Source of the DNA: Pseudomonas sp. GM79
GTDB taxonomy: Bacteria > Pseudomonadota > Gammaproteobacteria > Pseudomonadales > Pseudomonadaceae
Reading direction: 5' to 3'
DNA: 64,000 bases
Assembly: GCF_000282495.1 (NCBI RefSeq)
Contig: NZ_AKJE01000047.1
Location: 1-64,000, forward strand
A program made the position numbers and the translations under genes. Of this stretch, positions 1 to 9,811 are shown one piece after another. The first letter of the stretch is position 1. Each line of letters starts with the position of its first letter. The notes beneath the pieces were generated by a model. It searched no databases, was not told the origin of the DNA, and was given only the letters and a program-made list of their open reading frames with translations.

Positions 1-110
1 CTGCGTTGCAGGCCTTGGAAAGGGAACAACCATTCCCAGCGGCCTGCGCCTTGCCTGGCCCGCTCTAAGGCGACAACGCGGCGGGAAAACTAGTTGAGAA
101 CGCCCCCCGA

Positions 111-136
111 GCGGTGCCACTGACCAGTGGCGCCGC
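111..136. repeat. Short inverted repeat upstream of holC
   Basis: Arms at 111-122 and 125-136 pair over 12 bp around a 2-bp centre, with one G:T pair. The repeat sits about 20 bp before the holC start. It could be the end of an upstream transcription unit or a site in the holC leader. There is no T-run after it, so it is not a typical intrinsic terminator. Bases 1-110 show no gene I can support. Confidence 0.5.
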
Positions 137-156
137 CCCGGGGCTCAGGAACCGCA

Positions 157-585
157 ATGACCAAAGTCGACTTCTATATCCTGCCCAGCGCCGATCCTTC
201 GGCACGGCTGGATTTCGCCTGCAAGCTCACCGAAAAAGCCTGGCGCATGGGCCACCGCATTTACCTGCACTGCAGCGATGCCGCCCAGCGTGATGACCTC
301 GATGCGCGTTTGTGGGCCTTCAAGGGCGAAAGCTTCGTGCCCCACGGTCCCGCCGAAAGCGAGCCGGAGGGTTTGATTGTCCTGGGTCTTGGTGATGACT
401 GCGGTCAGCATCAGGATCTGCTGGTCAATCTCGACCTGAAAGTCCCGGTATTTGCCAAACAGTTCGCCCGCGTGGCGGAAGTGGTGGTGGAAGATCCGAC
501 GATTCGTTCGGCTGCGCGGGAGAGTTTCCGTTTCTACCGCGAACAGGGCTATCCTCTGCAAGATCACCGTTTACAGCGACTCTGA
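157..585 (+). CDS. holC: DNA polymerase III chi subunit
   Basis: The product is 142 residues, the usual length for the chi subunit of the DNA polymerase III clamp-loader complex. Chi, with psi, links the replicase to single-strand DNA-binding protein. The N-terminus (MTKVDFYILP) and the segment AWRMGHRIYLHC match the family. I chose the ATG at 157 rather than the upstream in-frame start at 127, because MTKVDFY is the typical beginning. The next gene starts 8 bp after the stop and probably shares its transcript; valS follows. Family knowledge: Pseudomonas holC lies beside valS. Confidence 0.9.
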   Translation: MTKVDFYILPSADPSARLDFACKLTEKAWRMGHRIYLHCSDAAQRDDLDARLWAFKGESFVPHGPAESEPEGLIVLGLGDDCGQHQDLLVNLDLKVPVFAKQFARVAEVVVEDPTIRSAARESFRFYREQGYPLQDHRLQRL

Positions 586-593
586 GCATTCCG

Positions 594-983
594 ATGGACA
601 CTCCAAAACCGCAGCAAAATTCCGCGCATCTGCTGGATGACCTCGAGTCGATCCGCCAACTGCTCGGCGATGACAACCTGCAACCGCCCTTGCTGACCGA
701 CACGGTCATCGAAGGTGATCAGGAACAGATTCCCATGCTGTTCGACACTGTCGGCAATGCGCCGCAACCGGTCGAAACGACACCGCCACCCGCCCCAGCC
801 GCGCAACCGTCGCCTGCCGCGAGCAAAGGCCCTGACGCCCTGCTGCACCTGGACAGCGAACTGCGCGCCGCCGCGCTATTGATCATGCAAGACGTGATCG
901 ACGATTTCGCCCCGCACATCGAAACCGAAATCAAACGTCGGCTGGATGCGCGGATGGAGCGGTTGCTCAGCCAGTACGAATAA
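594..983 (+). CDS. Conserved hypothetical protein between holC and valS
   Basis: The product is 129 residues with no signal peptide or membrane segment. Residues 1-60 are acidic (LLDDLESIRQLLGDD). A Pro/Ala-rich linker covers about residues 60-85, and a helical C-terminus (LIMQDVIDDFAPHIETEIKRRL) follows. The gene starts 8 bp after holC, so it is very likely co-transcribed. Databases sometimes label this position as a chi-subunit protein, but I see no chi homology. The C-terminal part could bind a partner protein; this is inference from position and composition only. Confidence 0.75.
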   Translation: MDTPKPQQNSAHLLDDLESIRQLLGDDNLQPPLLTDTVIEGDQEQIPMLFDTVGNAPQPVETTPPPAPAAQPSPAASKGPDALLHLDSELRAAALLIMQDVIDDFAPHIETEIKRRLDARMERLLSQYE

Positions 984-999
984 ACACCACCATTCTAAT

Positions 1000-1087
1000 G
1001 TGGGAGCGGGCTTGCTCGCGAAGAGGCAGTAACATTCAACATTAGTGTTGGATGACAGGCCGCCTTCGCGAGCAAGCCCGCTCCCAC
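1000..1087. repeat. REP pair (GTGGGAG type), inward-facing
   Basis: Two 23-bp copies, at 1000-1022 and 1065-1087, form an 88-bp inverted pair (REPIN layout) between the holC-linked gene and valS. The core is GTGGGAGCGGGCTTGCTCGC. The transcript could fold into a long hairpin. Such elements are thought to be mobilised by RAYT transposases; none is encoded in this window. Confidence 0.9.
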
Positions 1088-1205
1088 ATTGTTTTTGTGC
1101 AATGGCTGATGGTCAGCTCATCCCGCGATCAACTCGCCCTACGCCCCACGCCCCGCTATACTTGCCGGCTTTTCCTGAATAAATGCCAATAGGGTCCCGC
1201 CGCGC

Positions 1206-4052
1206 ATGGATAAGACCTACCAGCCGCACGCCATTGAAACTTCCTGGTACAACACCTGGGAGTCTGAGAATTACTTCGCCCCGCAAGGCGCGGGCGAGTC
1301 CTACACCATCATGATCCCGCCGCCGAACGTCACCGGCAGCCTGCACATGGGTCACGGCTTCAACAACGCGATCATGGACGCCCTGATCCGTTTCCGCCGC
1401 ATGCAGGGTCGCAACACCCTGTGGCAGCCGGGTACCGACCACGCCGGTATCGCCACGCAAATGCTGGTGGAGCGTCAACTCGAAGCCCAAGGCCAGAGTC
1501 GCCATGATCTGGGCCGCGAAAAGTTCCTCGAGAAAGTCTGGGAATGGAAGGATCAGTCCGGCGGCAACATCAGCCGTCAGATCCGCCGCCTCGGCTCGTC
1601 CGTGGACTGGAGCCGTGAGCGCTTCACCATGGACGACGGTCTCTCGGAAGCGGTTAAGGAAGCGTTCGTGCGCCTGCACGAAGACGGCTTGATCTACCGC
1701 GGCAAGCGTCTGGTCAACTGGGACACCAAGCTGCACACGGCGATTTCCGACCTCGAAGTGGAAAACCACGACGAGAAAGGTTTCCTGTGGAACCTGAAGT
1801 ACCCGCTGGCCGACGGCGCCAAAACCGCTGAAGGTAACGATTACCTGATCGTCGCGACCACGCGTCCGGAAACCATGCTCGGCGACGCCGCCGTGGCCGT
1901 TAACCCGAACGATGAACGCTACAAAGCCCTGATCGGCAAATTTGTCGAGCTGCCGCTGGTCGGCCGCCGCATCCCGATCATCGCCGACGATTACTGCGAC
2001 CCTGAATTTGGCACCGGCTGCGTGAAAATCACCCCGGCCCACGACTTCAACGACTACGAAGTCGGCAAGCGCCACAACCTGCCGCTGCTGAACATCTTCG
2101 ACAAGAATGCTGACGTGCTGCCGGCAGCCCAGGTGTTCAACCTCGACGGCAGCGTCAACGAGCAAATCGACGGCACGCTGCCCGCCGAATACGTCGGCCT
2201 CAACCGCTTCCAGGCCCGCAAGGAAATCGTGGCCGCCTTCGAGGCCGCCGGCCTGCTGGTCAGCGTCGACGATCACGCCCTGAAAGTGCCGAAAGGCGAC
2301 CGCTCCGGCACCATCATCGAGCCGTGGCTGACCGACCAATGGTACGTTTCCACCAAGCCATTGGCCGAGCCGGCCATCGCTGCGGTTGAAGACGGCCGCA
2401 TTCAGTTCGTGCCAAAACAATACGAAAACATGTACTTCTCGTGGATGCGCGACATCCAGGATTGGTGCATCAGCCGTCAGCTGTGGTGGGGCCACCGTAT
2501 TCCGGCCTGGTACGACGAGTCGGGCAAGGTCTACGTCGGTCGCGACGAAGCCGAAGTACGGGCCAAGCACAACTTGGGCCCGGACGTTGCGCTGCAACAG
2601 GACAACGACGTTCTGGACACCTGGTTCAGTTCGGGCCTGTGGACTTTCTCCACGCTCGGCTGGCCGGAGCAGACCGAATTCCTGAAGAAATTCCACTCCA
2701 CCGACGTGCTGGTGACCGGTTTCGACATCATTTTCTTCTGGGTTGCCCGGATGATCATGCTCACCATGCACTTGGTGAAAAACGAAGACGGCACGCCGCA
2801 GGTTCCATTCAAGACCGTTTACGTGCACGGTCTGGTGCGTGATGGCCAGGGCCAGAAGATGTCCAAGTCCAAGGGCAACGTCCTGGACCCGCTGGACATC
2901 ATCGATGGTATCGAGCTCGAAGACCTGGTGCAGAAACGCACTTCCGGCATGATGCAGCCGAAACTGGCGAAGAAGATCGAGAAGCAGACCCGCGACGAGT
3001 TCGCCGACGGCATCGCCAGCTATGGCACCGACGCCCTGCGCTTCACGTTCTGCTCGCTGGCATCGACCGGTCGCGACATCAAGTTCGACATGGGCCGCGT
3101 CGAAGGCTATCGCAACTTCTGCAACAAGATCTGGAACGCTGCGCGCTACGTGCTGGACAAGGGCGAAGATTGCGGTCAGAACGGCGAAGCCTACGAGCTG
3201 TCCCTGGCGGATCGCTGGATCATTTCGCAGCTGCAACGCACCGAAGCCGAAGTGACCCGTCAACTCGATCAGTTCCGTTTCGATCTGGCCGCACAAGCCT
3301 TGTACGAGTTCATCTGGAACCAGTATTGCGACTGGTACCTGGAACTGTCCAAGCCTGTGCTGTGGGACGAAAATGCACCGGTCGAACGTCAGCGCGGCAC
3401 CCGCCGTACTCTGGTTCGAGTGCTGGAAGTCGCGCTGCGTCTGGCGCACCCGTTCATGCCGTTCATCACCGAAGAAATCTGGCAGCGCGTCGCGCCGCTG
3501 GCCGGTATCGAAGGCAAGACGATCATGCTGCAACCTTGGCCAGTGGCCAACGAAGCGCGTATCGATCAGGGCGCCGAAGACGACATCGAATGGCTCAAGG
3601 GCCTGATGCTCGGCACGCGTAACATCCGTGGCGAAATGAACATTGGTCCAGGCAAGCCGCTGAACCTGTTCCTGAAAAACGTCAGCGCCGAAGATCAGCG
3701 CCGTCTCACCGAGAACGAAGCGCTGCTGAAGAAGCTGGCTCGTCTGGAATCGATCACTGTTCTGAAGGCCGGCGAAGAAGCACCGCTGTCCGCCACTGCG
3801 CTGGTCGGCGAGATGGAAGTGCTGGTGCCGATGGCTGGCCTGATCGACAAGGACGCCGAACTGGCTCGTCTGGACAAGGAAATCCTGCGTTTGCAGGGCG
3901 AAGTTCAGCGCGTCGGCGGCAAGCTGTCCAACGCCGGTTTCGTCGACAAGGCCCCGGCCGAAGTCATCGAGAAGGAACGCGCCAAACTGGCTGAAGCTGA
4001 GCAGGCTTTGGGCAAGTTGGCCGAGCAACATGCGCGGATTGCCAGCCTGTAA
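1206..4052 (+). CDS. valS: Valyl-tRNA synthetase
   Basis: This class I aminoacyl-tRNA synthetase charges tRNA-Val and edits mischarged threonine. The 948-residue length is normal for the enzyme. The HIGH-type motif is HMGH at residues 47-50 and the second signature is KMSKS at 551-555. The editing domain lies between them. The C-terminal 70 residues form a heptad-rich coiled coil ([18 protein letters not shown]) that is typical of ValRS and binds tRNA. The enzyme is cytoplasmic and essential. An intrinsic terminator follows closely. Confidence 0.98.
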   Translation: MDKTYQPHAIETSWYNTWESENYFAPQGAGESYTIMIPPPNVTGSLHMGHGFNNAIMDALIRFRRMQGRNTLWQPGTDHAGIATQMLVERQLEAQGQSRHDLGREKFLEKVWEWKDQSGGNISRQIRRLGSSVDWSRERFTMDDGLSEAVKEAFVRLHEDGLIYRGKRLVNWDTKLHTAISDLEVENHDEKGFLWNLKYPLADGAKTAEGNDYLIVATTRPETMLGDAAVAVNPNDERYKALIGKFVELPLVGRRIPIIADDYCDPEFGTGCVKITPAHDFNDYEVGKRHNLPLLNIFDKNADVLPAAQVFNLDGSVNEQIDGTLPAEYVGLNRFQARKEIVAAFEAAGLLVSVDDHALKVPKGDRSGTIIEPWLTDQWYVSTKPLAEPAIAAVEDGRIQFVPKQYENMYFSWMRDIQDWCISRQLWWGHRIPAWYDESGKVYVGRDEAEVRAKHNLGPDVALQQDNDVLDTWFSSGLWTFSTLGWPEQTEFLKKFHSTDVLVTGFDIIFFWVARMIMLTMHLVKNEDGTPQVPFKTVYVHGLVRDGQGQKMSKSKGNVLDPLDIIDGIELEDLVQKRTSGMMQPKLAKKIEKQTRDEFADGIASYGTDALRFTFCSLASTGRDIKFDMGRVEGYRNFCNKIWNAARYVLDKGEDCGQNGEAYELSLADRWIISQLQRTEAEVTRQLDQFRFDLAAQALYEFIWNQYCDWYLELSKPVLWDENAPVERQRGTRRTLVRVLEVALRLAHPFMPFITEEIWQRVAPLAGIEGKTIMLQPWPVANEARIDQGAEDDIEWLKGLMLGTRNIRGEMNIGPGKPLNLFLKNVSAEDQRRLTENEALLKKLARLESITVLKAGEEAPLSATALVGEMEVLVPMAGLIDKDAELARLDKEILRLQGEVQRVGGKLSNAGFVDKAPAEVIEKERAKLAEAEQALGKLAEQHARIASL

Positions 4053-4066
4053 CGGCAAGTCGCAAT

Positions 4067-4100
4067 GAAAAAGGGAGGCCCGCAACGGCCTCCCTTTTTT
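4067..4100 (+). terminator. Intrinsic terminator after valS
   Basis: A GC-rich stem (AGGGAGGCC / GGCCTCCCT) with a loop of about 6 bases is followed by a T6 run, beginning 15 bp after the valS stop. Confidence 0.9.
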
Positions 4101-4137
4101 ATGCCCATCACTTTCCCCCAAAACACCGCAAATCCCT

Positions 4138-4225
4138 GTGGGAGCGGGCTTGCTCGCGAAGGCATTCTTACATCCAACATTCAAGTCGCCTGACACACCG
4201 CTTTCGCGAGCAAGCCCGCTCCCAC
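4138..4225. repeat. REP pair (GTGGGAG type), inward-facing
   Basis: Copies at 4138-4160 and 4203-4225 form an 88-bp inverted pair, the same length and layout as the pair at 1000-1087. It separates valS and its terminator from rlmF. Confidence 0.9.
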
Positions 4226-4327
4226 ATTTGATCAGTGTGACCAGCACGATGGGCGATCGACACCACTCCTACACTGGATGTGGGACAATACCCGCCACTT
4301 TTAGCCATACCCGAATCGACAACGCCC

Positions 4328-5350
4328 ATGAACGCCCCCCGCACACCAAGACCTGCGCGCAAGAAGCCTGACTCCGCTACCCCGGCCAAAGCCGTGGAAC
4401 CCCGCGAGAAGGCTAGCCTGCACCCGCGCAATCGCCATCAGGGTCGTTACGACTTCCCGGCGCTGATCAAGACCACGCCGGAGCTGGCGAAGTTCGTGAT
4501 CATCAATCCGTATGGCAAGGAAAGCATCGACTTCGCCAGCCCGGACGCGGTTCGGGTGTTCAACCGGGCGCTGCTCAAATCGTTCTACGGCATCGCCCAT
4601 TGGGACATCCCGGCCGATTACCTGTGCCCACCGGTGCCGGGTCGTGCTGACTACGTGCACTTCCTGGCTGACCTGCTGGCCAGCGTCAACGACGGCGAGA
4701 TTCCTCGCGGTGCGCCGGTCAAGGTGCTTGATATCGGCATGGGTGCCAACTGCGTCTATCCGTTGATTGGCTACAGCGACTATCGCTGGCACTTCCTCGG
4801 CTCGGAAATCGACCCGACGGCCGTGGCCGCCGCCAAAGCCATCGTGCAATCCAACGGGCTGAACAAAGCCATCCAGCTGCGCCAGCAAAGCAATCCCAAG
4901 CACATTCTGTTGGGCCTGCTCGAGCCCGGCGAACGCTTTGACCTGACCATGTGCAACCCGCCGTTCCACGCCTCGATGGACGAGGCAACCAAGGGCAGCG
5001 AGCGTAAATGGCGCGCACTGGGCCGCGCCGACCCGAAACGCAAACTGCCAGTGCTGAACTTTGGCGGTCAATCGGCCGAACTGTGGTGTGAAGGCGGCGA
5101 AGCACGGTTTGTGACGCAACTGATCGCCGAGAGTGCGCATTTTCAACACAAAGTGCTTTGGTTCAGCACCCTGGTCTCGAAAGCCTCAAACCTGCCTGCG
5201 ATCCAGACGGCACTGAAAAAGGCCGGTGTATTGGAAAGCCAGGTCGTGGAAATGTCTCAGGGGCAGAAGCAAAGCCGCTTCGTCGCCTGGACCTTCCAGA
5301 CCAAATCCGAGCAGCAGGTCTGGCGCGAACGCTGGACGCGCAAAAGCTGA
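4328..5350 (+). CDS. rlmF: 23S rRNA (adenine-1618-N6)-methyltransferase
   Basis: RlmF (YbiN) methylates A1618 of 23S rRNA using S-adenosylmethionine. The 340-residue product has a basic N-terminal tail (about residues 1-40) and a Rossmann SAM motif ([13 protein letters not shown]). It also has the N6-adenine methyltransferase signature NPPF ([13 protein letters not shown]). I chose the ATG at 4328; an upstream GTG at 4280 would add 16 unlikely residues. The gene stands alone between two REP pairs. Confidence 0.95.
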   Translation: MNAPRTPRPARKKPDSATPAKAVEPREKASLHPRNRHQGRYDFPALIKTTPELAKFVIINPYGKESIDFASPDAVRVFNRALLKSFYGIAHWDIPADYLCPPVPGRADYVHFLADLLASVNDGEIPRGAPVKVLDIGMGANCVYPLIGYSDYRWHFLGSEIDPTAVAAAKAIVQSNGLNKAIQLRQQSNPKHILLGLLEPGERFDLTMCNPPFHASMDEATKGSERKWRALGRADPKRKLPVLNFGGQSAELWCEGGEARFVTQLIAESAHFQHKVLWFSTLVSKASNLPAIQTALKKAGVLESQVVEMSQGQKQSRFVAWTFQTKSEQQVWRERWTRKS

Positions 5351-5391
5351 GTAATTGCTCACAAGCCAAATTTCTGAGCGCTGAAATCCCT

Positions 5392-5494
5392 GTGGGAGCG
5401 GGCTTGCCCGCGAAAGCAGTGTGTCAGGCGTCAAAGAAGGCGACTGACACGCCGCCATCGCGGGCAAGTCGAATCGTCGCACCGCCGCTCCCAC
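5392..5494. repeat. REP pair with an extended right half
   Basis: The left copy at 5392-5414 is the normal GTGGGAGCGGGCTTGCCCGC form. The right copy, about 5458-5494, matches through CGCGGGCAAG and then carries about 15 extra bases (beginning TCGAATCGTCGCACC) before the CCGCTCCCAC end. The pair is therefore about 103 bp instead of 88. It lies between rlmF and the HU gene, which converge. Confidence 0.8.
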
Positions 5495-5527
5495 AAAGAT
5501 CTGCGGTGTTTGAAGAATTTATGGCAC

Positions 5528-5567
5528 AAAAAAACCGTGCCCGGATTACTCCGGAGCACGGTTTTTT
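5528..5567 (-). terminator. Intrinsic terminator of the HU gene
   Basis: The stem CCGTGC(C)CCGG / CCGG(A)GCACGG has a 6-base loop. It is flanked by A7 on one side and T6 on the other, so it can act in both directions. It begins about 10 bp past the HU stop codon. Confidence 0.9.
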
Positions 5568-5577
5568 CTAACAAGTC

Positions 5578-5859
5578 TTACTTGTTAACAGCGTCGGTCA
5601 GGCCTTTGGCCACAACCAGCTTGATCACTTTCTTGGCAGCGATTTCGATGGCAGCGCCAGTCGAAGGGTTGCGGCCGGTACGGGCAGGACGCTCAGTCAC
5701 TTTCAGCTTGCCGATACCTGGCAGGGTGATTTCGCCGCCGTTTTCCAGCTGATCAGCAACGATTTGGCCCAGTTGGTCCAGAGCGTTACGCGCGGTGGTT
5801 TTTGGCGCGTCGATAGCTTCAGCGATGTCGGCGATCAGTTGGTCTTTAGTAAGAGCCAT
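5578..5859 (-). CDS. hupN: HU-family DNA-binding protein
   Basis: The product is a 93-residue nucleoid protein of the HU/IHF family that binds and bends DNA as a dimer. The dimerisation helices are at about residues 1-45. The beta-arm carries the signature GRNPSTGAAIEI (about residues 63-74), including the intercalating proline. A strong ribosome site (GGAAGGAA) precedes the ATG. P. putida has three HU genes, and its hupN lies near valS and yejK. I give that symbol on synteny from memory, so the paralogue assignment is less sure than the family. Confidence 0.9.
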   Translation of the reverse strand: MALTKDQLIADIAEAIDAPKTTARNALDQLGQIVADQLENGGEITLPGIGKLKVTERPARTGRNPSTGAAIEIAAKKVIKLVVAKGLTDAVNK

Positions 5860-6177
5860 TGTAGTGTTCCTTCCCTATCAAATTCATATGGATTGCAGAG
5901 TGCAGTGTCAGCCATCGAGCCCGATCTTCTGGATCTGGCACCCTCGGCATAACCTCGACGAGTCGGGGTTATAGATACCGAAATCAGGGTTTGGTTCGAC
6001 CTGACAAATGCTGAATGCACGCTTAACGCAGTGACTTCGCGTAAGACCGGGCAAAACTAGCACAGAGACGGGGAAATATCCGCCTCTAGCTACCCATTTG
6101 GTCAGCTTTATTGCTCTAAATCGGTAAAAAACTGCATAAGGGCCTCCCCATGACCCGGAATTCCCCCATCTCCCCCT
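5860..6177. other. Promoter-bearing gap between the HU gene and yejK
   Basis: This spans the divergent upstream regions of the HU gene (minus strand) and yejK (plus strand). It is visibly AT-richer than its surroundings. I see no convincing coding frame, RNA gene or operator. The rest of the gap up to yejK is filled by the REP-type element at 6178-6260. Confidence 0.6.
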
Positions 6178-6260
6178 GTAGGAGCTGCCGAAGGCTGCGA
6201 TTTTTTGACTTTGATTTTCAAAAACAAGATCAAAAGATCGCAGCCTTCGGCAGCTCCTAC
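6178..6260. repeat. REP pair (TGTAGGAGCTGCC type)
   Basis: An inverted pair of the second REP kind. TGTAGGAGCTGCCGAAGGCT runs inward from 6177 and its complement ends at 6260. AT-rich DNA containing GATC-AAAAGATC lies between the halves. It is about 105 bp upstream of yejK. Confidence 0.9.
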
Positions 6261-6367
6261 GGGGGGCGCGCTATGGCATGGTTACAACGCCAAAACCAGA
6301 GATTGCGGTACACTGGGCGCTTTTTCGGGGGAGCACGCCCTCCTCTCTTCAATCAGCCGAGAAGCCC

Positions 6368-7372
6368 ATGCCGATCCGTCATTGCATCGTCCACCTGATC
6401 GACAAAAAACCCGACGGCACACCTGCAGTGCTTCATGCCCGCGATTCCGAACTGGCCGAGTCCAGCGCCATCGAGTACATGCTTGCCGACCTCAACGAGA
6501 GCTACAACGCCAAACAAGGCAAGGCCTGGGGTTTCTTCCATGCCGAGTCCGGGGCGCATCCGTTCAGCGGCTGGCTGAAGGAATACCTCGACGGCGGTAA
6601 GGACTTCACAGCCTTCAGCCGGGTGGCAGTGGAACATCTGCAAAAGCTGATGGAAGAGTCGAACCTCTCTGTGGGCGGGCACGTGCTGTTTGCGCATTAC
6701 CAGCAAGGCATGACCGATTACCTCGCCATCGCCCTGCTGCACCACAGTGAAGGCGTGGCAGTGACCGATCAGCTGGACGTGACCCCTTCGCGACATCTGG
6801 ACCTTGGCCAGTTGCACCTGGCGGCGCGGATCAACGTCTCCGAGTGGCAGAACAACAAACAGTCCAAGCAGTACATCTCGTTCATCAAAGGCAAGAATGG
6901 CAAAAAGGTTTCGGAGTACTTCCGCGACTTCATCGGCTGCCAGGAAGGCGTCGATGGCCCCGGCGAAACCCGCACCCTGCTCAAGGCCTTCAGTGACTTC
7001 GTCGAAAGCGAAGACCTGCCGGAAGAATCCGCGCGCGAGAAGACCAAGACCCTGGTGGATTACGCCAGCAGCCAGGCAAAAATGGGCGAGCCCATGGGCC
7101 TGGAAGAGTTGTCCGGGCTGATCGACGAAGAACGCCCGAAAGCTTTCTACGATCACATCCGCAACAAAGACTATGGCCTGTCGCCTGAGATCCCTGCGGA
7201 TAAGCGCACCCTGAACCAGTTCCGCCGCTTCACCGGCCGTGCCGAGGGCTTGTCCATCAGCTTCGAAGCGCACCTGCTGGGCTCGAAGATCGAATACGAC
7301 GAAGAAGCCGGTACGCTGATCATCAAAGGCCTGCCGACCCAATTGACCGACCAGCTCAAGCGACGCAACTGA
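6368..7372 (+). CDS. yejK: Nucleoid-associated protein YejK/NdpA
   Basis: The 334-residue product belongs to the YejK (NdpA) family of nucleoid-associated proteins. It starts [17 protein letters not shown]. The segment [22 protein letters not shown] is typical of the family. I chose the ATG at 6368 because the 30 residues read upstream look like non-coding DNA. The stop overlaps the start of the glutaredoxin-like gene by 1 bp (TGATG), so the two are translationally coupled. Confidence 0.92.
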   Translation: MPIRHCIVHLIDKKPDGTPAVLHARDSELAESSAIEYMLADLNESYNAKQGKAWGFFHAESGAHPFSGWLKEYLDGGKDFTAFSRVAVEHLQKLMEESNLSVGGHVLFAHYQQGMTDYLAIALLHHSEGVAVTDQLDVTPSRHLDLGQLHLAARINVSEWQNNKQSKQYISFIKGKNGKKVSEYFRDFIGCQEGVDGPGETRTLLKAFSDFVESEDLPEESAREKTKTLVDYASSQAKMGEPMGLEELSGLIDEERPKAFYDHIRNKDYGLSPEIPADKRTLNQFRRFTGRAEGLSISFEAHLLGSKIEYDEEAGTLIIKGLPTQLTDQLKRRN

Positions 7373-7719
7373 TGCTCGGCGGCGTATTGAAGAAATGCCT
7401 GCTGATTCTGCTGGTGGTCGTTGTTTACCAGAACTGGGGCAAGATCGAGCGGGTGTTTCACCCCTCGCAAGTGGCGTCCGAGCAGACCCAGGCCAAGGCC
7501 AACGTCGTGCTCTACGCCACTGAATGGTGTGGCTACTGCAAGCTGACCCGACGTTTTCTCGACCAGAAGGGCATTCCATACAAGGAATTCGATATCGAGA
7601 AAGATGCCTTGGCGAAGGCCTATGAGGCGCTCGGAGGACGCGGGATTCCGCTGATCGATGTGAACGGCACGTTGATACGCGGGTATGACCCGGACAAGGT
7701 TCTTGCGGCGCTGGAATAA
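7372..7719 (+). CDS. Membrane-anchored glutaredoxin-family protein
   Basis: The product is 115 residues. An N-terminal hydrophobic segment (about residues 8-20) is followed by a glutaredoxin fold from about residue 44. The redox centre is CGYC at 53-56, and the conserved cis-proline of the GIP motif is near residue 93. It probably acts as a thiol-disulphide oxidoreductase held at the inner membrane, but the topology cannot be read with certainty. It is coupled to yejK by a 1-bp overlap; the functional reason for that pairing is unknown. Confidence 0.88.
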   Translation: MLGGVLKKCLLILLVVVVYQNWGKIERVFHPSQVASEQTQAKANVVLYATEWCGYCKLTRRFLDQKGIPYKEFDIEKDALAKAYEALGGRGIPLIDVNGTLIRGYDPDKVLAALE

Positions 7720-7724
7720 CCCTT

Positions 7725-7806
7725 AAGATCAAAAGATCGCAGCCTTCGGCAGCTCCTACAGGGTGTACGACATCCCAATGTAGGAGCTGCCGAAGGCTGC
7801 GATCTT
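7725..7806. repeat. REP pair (TGTAGGAGCTGCC type), outward layout
   Basis: The two halves are 7725-7760 (AAGATCAAAAGATCGCAGCC onward) and 7779-7806, separated by 18 bp. Their TGTAGGAG ends face each other, the reverse of the arrangement at 6178-6260. The element lies between the convergent glutaredoxin-like and GST genes and may serve as their terminator. Confidence 0.88.
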
Positions 7807-7842
7807 GGCGGTTTCCCTATCGCCAAAGCATGTCAGAGAATA

Positions 7843-8778
7843 TCAGCGCGCTTCGATACGAAACCCGAACCGCGGAAAGTGCACATGCACCACGCCGGCC
7901 CGCTCGTCTTCGCGACGCAAAATCAGCTCTTCGCTACCCGCAAACAACAACTCACCCGCCACCGGATCAACACCGTAATCAGTCGCGGCGATCACCACTT
8001 GCTGGCCAACCTCGAACCCGTTCGGCTCATCGAACTGTTCATCCGGCAACGCCGCCGGTGTGGCGTTGCGGGCAATCGCCAAGGCTTCCTCGGCCGTCAT
8101 CTCGCTGAACGCACCATGACCAAAGCCCATCACCCGGCCAAACCAGGCTGATACAGCCGGATAAGCATCCACCAATGGTGACGTCACATGCGTCGCCTTG
8201 AGAAACCACAACGGGTGAGCCAGAGCAAAGTCGGCAATCGACGGCTCGCCAAACAGGAAGTCGCCCTGTTCGCGCTGAAGCTGCTGCTCCAGACGCGCCA
8301 TGATCGTTGGCCACTGATGCCGAGCCTGTTCGGCGGACAACCGTGTAGCGCTGCCACCACTGAACAAACCGGCGCGATCGGCCAGGAACCCCTTGATCGC
8401 TTCCGGCGACAACTTGCCAAAGCGCACCGCCACCGACGCAGGCTGGAACACCAGGCTGACCGCATGCTGGAACACCACCGAATCGGCCCACGCAGCGAAG
8501 GTCGCGGTGATCATTTCCTGGCCTTCCGGAAAAAACGCCGGCAAGGCTTTTTCCTGCTCCAGACGACGAGCCATCAACGCGGTGTCGCAATAAATATCAG
8601 CGCCAATCTGCAATACCGGCGTCTTGCGATAGCCGCCGGTCAGCGCCGTCAAATCGGGCTTGGGCATCACTGGCGAGATGTTCACCGAGCGCCAGGACAG
8701 CCCCTTGAAGCCCAGCAGCAACCGGGCCTTTTCGGCGAAAGGGGACGTCGGGTAGTGATGAAGAATCAACTCGGACAT
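7843..8778 (-). CDS. Glutathione S-transferase family protein
   Basis: The 311-residue product has an N-terminal thioredoxin-like GST domain (about residues 1-80: HHYPTSPFAEKARLLLGFKG). An all-helical GST C-domain covers about 85-210. A C-terminal extension of about 90 residues is longer than in typical 200-230-residue GSTs. I chose the ATG at 8778 because the longer frame has 27 unlikely residues before MSELILHHYP. The substrate cannot be told from sequence. Detoxification or stress response is a guess from the family. Confidence 0.85.
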   Translation of the reverse strand: MSELILHHYPTSPFAEKARLLLGFKGLSWRSVNISPVMPKPDLTALTGGYRKTPVLQIGADIYCDTALMARRLEQEKALPAFFPEGQEMITATFAAWADSVVFQHAVSLVFQPASVAVRFGKLSPEAIKGFLADRAGLFSGGSATRLSAEQARHQWPTIMARLEQQLQREQGDFLFGEPSIADFALAHPLWFLKATHVTSPLVDAYPAVSAWFGRVMGFGHGAFSEMTAEEALAIARNATPAALPDEQFDEPNGFEVGQQVVIAATDYGVDPVAGELLFAGSEELILRREDERAGVVHVHFPRFGFRIEAR

Positions 8779-8866
8779 GCTCGGCTCCGCCGCTCGGATA
8801 AGGAGCCCGCAGCTTAGCGCGCAATCCACAAGCAGCCTACCCATCTGCCTGATGGGCACTTATCAG

Positions 8867-9187
8867 TCAGATTGATAAGCCCGCAGCCGCGCTCGCCACC
8901 AGACATTCCTTGGCGCTTTTCTTGAGTTTTTTAATCAGGCGTTCCTGGCGCAGTGCTTCGCTTTTGTCGCGACAGACTTCGGTGTACACCAGCGCCACGG
9001 CCGGACTGGACAGGAAGAAGCGCGCACCTTTGCCACTTTGGTGGGTGGCGAAGCGGCGCACGGGATCGTCGCTGATCCCGCAGTAGAGCGAACCATTGGC
9101 CGCGCGAACGAGGTAGACGAACCAGGGTTTGCTGACGGGCAGCGGCGGTTCGGCGGCAATGACGGAAGATTCGCTTGAGGTGTTCAC
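8867..9187 (-). CDS. GIY-YIG nuclease-fold protein (YhbQ/URI type)
   Basis: The product is about 106 residues. The GIY-YIG fold begins at [18 protein letters not shown], and conserved Arg and Glu residues follow ([20 protein letters not shown]). Proteins of this small UPF0213-like group are predicted single-domain nucleases of uncertain role. I chose the GTG at 9187. A TTG at 9214 would add 9 residues, and neither start has a strong ribosome site. Confidence 0.85.
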   Translation of the reverse strand: MNTSSESSVIAAEPPLPVSKPWFVYLVRAANGSLYCGISDDPVRRFATHQSGKGARFFLSSPAVALVYTEVCRDKSEALRQERLIKKLKKSAKECLVASAAAGLSI

Positions 9188-9226
9188 GTGACGATCAAGG
9201 CTTGTAGGAAACAAGCCGCGATCTTA

Positions 9227-9697
9227 TCAGCGACTGGCCTGGAATGCCTTCAGGCCCTTCAACGCTTGAGCACGAACGGCGTTTCTCACCACTGGCGTCC
9301 AACCCAGCAACAGCCCTTTGAAACCCAGCGCCTGACGCGACCAGCGCCACAGATCAAAGCGGTCGTGATGCTCGCAGATCTTGCCATCACGAAACACGAA
9401 ACGCGCATGGATGTCGTTGACCACGGTATTGCCAGTCTGACTGAACAGGTAGGTCGCCACCCAATGGGCACTGCCGGTGCGTTCATCGCTGCGCACGTTA
9501 TCGAAGGTCAGGGAGAAGTCCTTGGCCCGGGTGGTGAGCATGCGCCACATGTCGCCGGCGTCGCGCCCGCGCAGTTCGCCAAACGCCGGATCACTGAACA
9601 CCACGTCGTCGGTGTAGCAGGCGCTCATGGCCTCGGCATCGAGCCGCTGGAAGGCTTGGTAGAACCGGGTGATCAAGGCGTTGTGGGCTTCACTCAT
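9227..9697 (-). CDS. NTF2-like (SnoaL-type) protein
   Basis: The 156-residue single-domain protein has the alpha+beta-barrel pattern of the NTF2/SnoaL superfamily: ALITRFYQAFQRLDAEAMSA, then CYTDDVVFSDPAFGELRG, ending in HDRFDLWRWS. Family members include small enzymes and ligand-binding proteins. The conserved DD-V-F-D residues are visible, but the substrate is unknown. No operon partner is evident; the upstream gene starts 114 bp away. Confidence 0.8.
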   Translation of the reverse strand: MSEAHNALITRFYQAFQRLDAEAMSACYTDDVVFSDPAFGELRGRDAGDMWRMLTTRAKDFSLTFDNVRSDERTGSAHWVATYLFSQTGNTVVNDIHARFVFRDGKICEHHDRFDLWRWSRQALGFKGLLLGWTPVVRNAVRAQALKGLKAFQASR

Positions 9698-9811
9698 GGG
9701 CAGGCTCCCTGGGGTTGCAAAGTGGCTTCAATAGATTGCCTGCACGATAGTCAACAAATGCGCGGAACACTATCGGCATTCGTGGCCCGAATACCGACAG
9801 TGCGCAAAACG

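Noticed and set aside
1113..4247. 1044-codon open frame on the minus strand
   Set aside because: It lies antisense to valS and arises from GC-rich third positions of that gene. It shows no family motifs and runs into flanking repeats.
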